A DNA stretch of 64,000 nt from assembly GCA_040954595.2 (NCBI GenBank), contig CM082581.2:11594001-11658000 (forward strand), given 5' to 3'. The position numbers and the translations under genes were made by a program. Below the pieces are notes generated by a model that had not been told where the DNA came from, searched no databases, and was given only the letters and a program-made list of their open reading frames with translations. Within the stretch, counting starts at the first letter, position 1. Each line of letters starts with the position of its first letter. This document shows, piece after piece, positions 59,201 through 64,000 of this stretch. This DNA is from Balanoglossus misakiensis (taxonomy: Eukaryota; Hemichordata).

Positions 59201-62200
59201 ACAATGGAGGTCACAACTAAATTTGCAAAACCCCCCATCAGGGTTTGACGGTCTGTCAGTGGATATTGTGTATTGTTAAACTGAACAATGTGGCCTTATA
59301 GAAACAGAAAGTGAATAATGGCCATAAGAGATTGGTAGACATTCTTGTTATTGTTTAATACAACAGTGAAATCTTCGAAAATGACATTTGCATTATTCCA
59401 AATTGACATGATTGAATGGTTACCATGGATACAAGACGTTTACAATGTCAGTCTGATTGACTGATGTGAAGAGGACATGTATACTACTGACATGTCCAGC
59501 TTTCAAGTTTACAAAAATAAGAAAATCACGACACATGTTTCTCATTTCAACCAGACAGGGAATTATATGAACAAACTTGAGTCCTGCATTTATGGCCAGA
59601 CAGTGCTTTTTTTTCCTTCGACAACAATAGCACAGCGGAATCCTTTACCGATTGTTGTCCTCAGCTAATCAATTCCTTGGTAGAGTGAACTCGGGACAAT
59701 GAGTCGAGCCACTGAACAATCTGTGCAGTCAATAGTTGACAAAATTGAGTGAAATTCTGGCGACTCTGCAGTGACTGTGTGCAGCTGCAGGAGGGAACAG
59801 ACATTTGTGGTTGTGGGTGATATGCGACATCAAAGGAATTATTTCCCAATAAGTTCAAAAGTTTATCTGAGTACGTCTGTGGTTGGATTGGAGCCAGTTT
59901 TCACCTATTGCACTTTTGAACCTTTCAGTTTGGATTTTGCAAGAAATTGAAAATCTGGAAATTTGCATGTATTTTTTGTTCAGCCTGCGTTCCATATCGA
60001 GGTCAAGTGATTTTAAGTGACAAGGTCATGACTGCAGTACACCGTCATTTGAAAAGACCCTTTACATGGCCCTTTGATCATTTTAACTAGAAAGAAAGGG
60101 AGCTTTGTCTATTAAGAAACATGTTCAAATTATGTGAATTCCTCTGGTTTACAGTTATAGGGTCGAATCTGGAGAGAGGTGAGGCTCTCCAAACATGTTG
60201 AAGTAATGAAATAAGAGTAACTGAGTAGATTAGTTCTAATTGAATGTGCAAGCCTTGGAAATGTAAGCACAGAGCCTATGTTCTAGTATCCGTATGAGTT
60301 TATTAAATTGCAAGGCTTTGTCACATGATACTCTCAAATTAAAGCCACCAATATTAAAGGCATCTGTTACCATGGCGACTCACTGAATAAAAGTAATTAA
60401 GAAACTAATCACAGTCTAATATGTGCTTGTGGAATTTTAAACCCAAGAATATAACTTCCAGATTCTTCTGTGGGGTAGATAGGGGTCCCAAAGTTGGCAT
60501 TTAGTACATTACAACATATATGTAGACTGCAGTCTCTTTCTACTGTCTGTGATTACAACCAACAGTTCTTGTCATTGTGACCTTGTCACTGTACACTGTG
60601 TGACCTGGAGCACACAGTGCCATATAAACCTTCTTTAACTTTATACCGAGTTATGAATTCGGCCAGTAATATCTCAAGCAAACTCATACAAGATGAAAAC
60701 TGACTTTATGTACAGAAATAACAGTGGGTTTATTTTATCTTGTAGCATAAAAGTTTATATATTTTGCTAAAAAAGAAAATTTGCAGTTTATGTAAAAAGT
60801 GGGTCATTGTGTCTCCTCTGACAAGAATGTGATAAAGTCCTTTCCCATTATATTCAACAATGGTCACCATTCAAACCATGGACTTCAATTCTCCACCGAT
60901 TTTTTAACTGGCAGTACCTTCATCACGAAAAGAACATAAAAATACTGTGTGGGTGTAATATGTACCATCAGTAGGGATCTTCTCTAGAATAGTTTTGCTG
61001 TTATTATTGGATATGACAAGCAGATGAAAAGTTGGTTGTTGCAAAAGATTATCATTAAAATGATCTGACTAAACTATTGACACTAGAACTGGTTGATATG
61101 ATTTTGAAGTGCATTCTGCAGAAATTGAAGGCTTTGAGTCAGGCTTTAACTCCAAATTTATTTGTTTTTCTTTTGTTTTTCCAGGGAAAACCTACAGTGA
61201 TGCAGGTGATTCTGCAATCGGCAAAAGTGACACGGATGTGGACGTCATGGATGCTGCTCCATCAAGACGCAGCCGCAGCAAAGACACCAGGAAGAAACAG
61301 GAAAGAGATCGGAGTCGAGGACGCAGCAAGGACAAATCCAGGGCCAGATCCAAGGACAGGAGGGCTGGGTCTCTTGACAGGGAAGAGCTCAAACCGACCA
61401 TCACAAAACCGAGACGGAACAGTGTGGAGGAAAGTGCGGAGTTGAAAATGATGATAGCAAGGATTAACAGAATGGCAGCTGCGTCAGGTAAGAAATAATT
61501 AGGCTGAAACTTTAGAAGATACTGTGTTTTTATATAGCATGTTCACCTTCTTGATTGGGTGGGTTTTATTACCAGATGCAGACATACTGTATCGTTGACA
61601 GAGTCAGTGTCAATCTCTCAGTCAAAACGCCAATGTCATGAGAGACTTGGTAATAGTGTCAACTCAACCCTGACTTCATTCCAACCACCACAAATAACCA
61701 CGACCAATGCAGAGCTAATGTTCCAGAACAAATGTTTACCCCCCAAAAAACAGAGGCTCCTCCCAGTTAAGAGACATGTTTTTACGTTCCACTTGATGGG
61801 TTTTTGCAAGCTGCAGATGATTGGTCATCACGTCAGAGTTTGTACAGGTCATAGGTCATTCATTCTAATGCAAGTGGGCCATAATTAATGATCTGGTAGT
61901 CAACTGTGATTTGTGTTCTTGAAAAAAATGGGATCTCAAATTGGTACTTGAAAGGGACCACATTTTTTACGTACCAGCAAATACTTTAAAACAACTGGTG
62001 ATTCAGTGTGTTTCAGTTAGTTAACAGACCAACATAAATGATCGTTTTACATGAAACTAAAAAGAAACCAAACCATAACCAAAAGTGAGCAACTTTGTCC
62101 TTTTAATTCACACATTGTCAAGTCAACTTCTGTATTTTGTGTTTGTGCATGTATTTCTTACTATTTTGCATACTCTGTGTTTGTGTCTTTTTCTGGTTTC

Positions 62201-62296
62201 CATGACAACACTCCAAAACAGGTCACCGCAGCAGGAGCAGGTCGAGGAGTCGAGATCGTTCAGAGCTTGTACTACCGCCACGCAAGCACCTCAAGA
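56225..62296 (+). CDS. Unrecognised gene: long helical domain plus Arg-Ser-rich tail, 5' part
   Basis: Three exons join in phase 1: 56225-57365, 61185-61487 and 62222-62296. Exon 1 alone encodes 380 residues. It has a basic start (VKRERRKRGQ), then a helical, Leu-rich globular region to about residue 330 with features such as WVQSFAGDAASPLRVSDLN, GFGLRQIILLVEKRKFIDC, YLKAITSILRIIAYVD and ALLTFGTLRKEIKTLP. An acidic linker follows. Exon 2 starts GKTYSDAGDSAIGKSD and contains an RS/KD-rich run (RSRGRSKDKSRARSKDRRAG) and KPRRNSVEESAELKMMIARI. Exon 3 adds HRSRSRSRSRDRSELVLPPR. Helical folding suggests an armadillo- or HEAT-like or formin-regulatory-like domain, but I do not recognise the family. 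The gene continues beyond the window; a further 42-base exon at 62833-62874 is possible in phase. Confidence 0.7.
57366..61184 (+). other. 3.8-kb intron of the unrecognised gene
   Basis: This stretch runs between a GTAATA donor and a TTTTTCCAG acceptor. It contains a poly-C run near 59059-59070 and many short non-coding open frames. No nested gene is seen on either strand. If the exon 1-2 link is wrong, the first exon could end instead at the in-frame stop at 57386-57388. Confidence 0.55.
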
Positions 62297-64000
62297 GTAT
62301 GACAAAAATTTTCTTTGTTTATTCCCATAATGTCCCCCCTCCCTCTGTAATCATATGTTGTAGTCTGTTGTTACTGTGACAATGTGTTTTTGCATGCTAG
62401 TCCCAATGCAGTCGCTATGGCAACTAAATCCCCAGTGCTTGGCAACATTGCTGCTTGGAAAAGTCTCATAATTCCCTCATATCTGTGACTTAATTGCAGC
62501 GTATATACCAGCATCATCAATTGCCGTAATTGCATGCGCCTGTTTCGCATACAGTACATAACTTGTAAACATATTTTTTTGCCAAAAAAGCTTTACTCTC
62601 ACATCCAGCTCAGCCACAACAAAGTTTGCCAAATCAAAATGGGCCAAAATTTAGCTTACTTACTGAAATTTTGTTACAAAAAGCAATGACAAGAAATACA
62701 TAGATACACCAAGCATGCGCTAGCATCAAATGTTGACTTGCATGGAGTTTCTTTTCCCCCCACAAGTGTATTTCGAAGATTTTCTGTAATGCATCAGAAT
62801 CACAGCCATTTTTGCATCTGTGTCTATTTTAGGTGCTAGAGAGTGGTTATGGGCAGATCTTTATCCCTCTGCAGGTATAATGTGTAATAATGATGAAAAA
62901 CCTACTTTTTAAACAAATATTGCTGCATTTATTCTCAGTACAGATACCAGAGATTGTACTGGAGTAAATCTGTTATTACATGGAGAGAGCAATTTGGAGG
63001 AAAAGGAAGGAACGTTTGTGGGAATTAAACAGTAGAACTGTTTAGTAGAACACTCAAAAAAATAGTTTCATTTCACATTGTGTCAGTTGAAGGAACACAT
63101 CATTTCTGAGAGACAGTTAATCACCCTGTATCAAAATGTTTTATGGAAAACCCCACTGTTCATTTCCTCCTCTTCCGAATTTCTTCTCTCTGTTTTCCGC
63201 AGTAAAGGTAAACCATACCCTCCTCTCCTGTCCTGTGCTGGTGATGGTGTTAATGTATAATCACTGGTGTTGGGTTTGCAATAGACGGCATAGGATGTCA
63301 TCCACAGTAGATTTTAGCTTCACAACCCCACAGCTAATTCTACCTACCCTCCCCTAATAATCTCTCTCCACTATTGAATTATGGACTGACCCATCCCCTG
63401 TGTTATAATGTAAAATGTACTAGTCTGCATTTTTAGAATTCTTAACTCTTGTAATTGCATAAAATACTCAAATTTACATTTCAGCATTAAATTTCAACTT
63501 ACAGGTATAAACCCTCTTCCTCAAGTTTTCCCGCCTCGCATTTGTTTGTCATTTTGTCCAGTGTGTTTGTGTGTATTCATTCTGTTTTTGTCTAACCAAA
63601 CATTTTTTGTGTTAATGTGAATATTTTGGTAAAATGAAACAAGCAAAAATATGCTGAAAAATGTATATGTAAAGTAAATTTTGGTTCAAACAGAGAAATA
63701 TTTTGATATCAATTGGAGTAAGTGTTTTTGAAAAGCATATATTTTTCTTCCTTTGGGTGTTGATTCACATTGTTTAGTAAATGATACAACTTTAAAGAAG
63801 ATAACCATGCAAAGAACTAACATTCTGGTTGACTTTGGGTACTGTCTTTGGTTGTTCACTTGGTGCTAAAGGTGGTTTATGGGTTTTAGGGTCTTTGAAA
63901 GTGGTATAGTTATTGCCGGCTAACTTCTGAAAGGCTGTAAACAAAAGATTAAAACTACTTAAAATGACCTTTATGGGCTGTGCCTTGTTAATCACAGGTG
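62297..64000. other. Right edge: introns of the unrecognised gene, no clear exon
   Basis: Only a 42-base candidate exon (62833-62874, TTTTAG acceptor, GTATAA donor, phase 1 on both sides) was found. The rest is AT-rich and without recognisable coding pattern. Later exons are presumably beyond the window. Confidence 0.35.

Noticed and set aside
62833-62874. 42-base exon of the unrecognised gene
   Set aside because: Splice sites and phase fit, but an exon this short without homology cannot be told from chance. It is mentioned only as a possibility.
1-64000. tRNA, rRNA, CRISPR or bacterial features
   Set aside because: No cloverleaf B-box, rRNA block or spaced repeat array was found on reading. 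The gene structure is animal throughout.

Overview
The window looks like nuclear DNA of an intron-rich invertebrate animal, most likely a marine invertebrate deuterostome (cephalochordate, hemichordate or echinoderm; the sequence alone does not decide). Reasons: GT-AG introns of a few hundred bases, two minor-class AT-AC introns, single-copy genes whose vertebrate counterparts are duplicated, microsatellites, and a TA-flanked miniature inverted-repeat element. No prokaryotic, viral, tRNA, rRNA or CRISPR feature was seen.

Layout, left to right. The last coding exon of an LZTS-family coiled-coil gene (+, 1008-2783); a small secreted protein with two LDL-receptor class A modules (+, 4996-5961); FAHD1 (+, 6359-7497); a giant C2H2 zinc-finger gene that I read as the ancestral ZNF518 (+, 11998-20220); WDR1/AIP1 (-, 21836-26889); cyclin J (+, 28490-30270); BBIP1 (-, 31548-31790); FIGNL1 (+, 32754-37089); a Ki-67 homologue (+, 38366-44937); a MITE (45487-46102); WDR91 (-, 47618-52675); a 72-aa membrane protein (-, 53362-53580); a two-exon secreted Cys-rich protein (-, 54138-54810); and the 5' part of an unrecognised gene with a long helical domain followed by an Arg-Ser-rich tail (+, from 56225, leaving the window on the right).

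The exon models were built by hand from splice sites, reading phase and protein family resemblance. The models for WDR1 (16 exons, 605 aa), WDR91 (16 exons, 768 aa), FIGNL1 (15 exons, 700 aa), CCNJ (4 exons, 276 aa), FAHD1 (3 exons, 217 aa) and Ki-67 (9 exons, 1758 aa) all close in frame.

The genes do not form a pathway. They do form a remarkable neighbourhood: from general knowledge of the human map, ZNF518A lies with CCNJ on 10q24 and ZNF518B with WDR1 on 4p16, and this window has one ZNF518-like gene beside WDR1 and CCNJ. LZTS2, BBIP1 and MKI67 are also on human 10q. The window therefore looks like the unduplicated state of a chordate paralogon. Other highlights are two textbook U12-type AT-AC introns (in WDR1 and WDR91) and an invertebrate Ki-67 with FHA domain, PP1-docking motif and degenerate short Ki-67 repeat cores.
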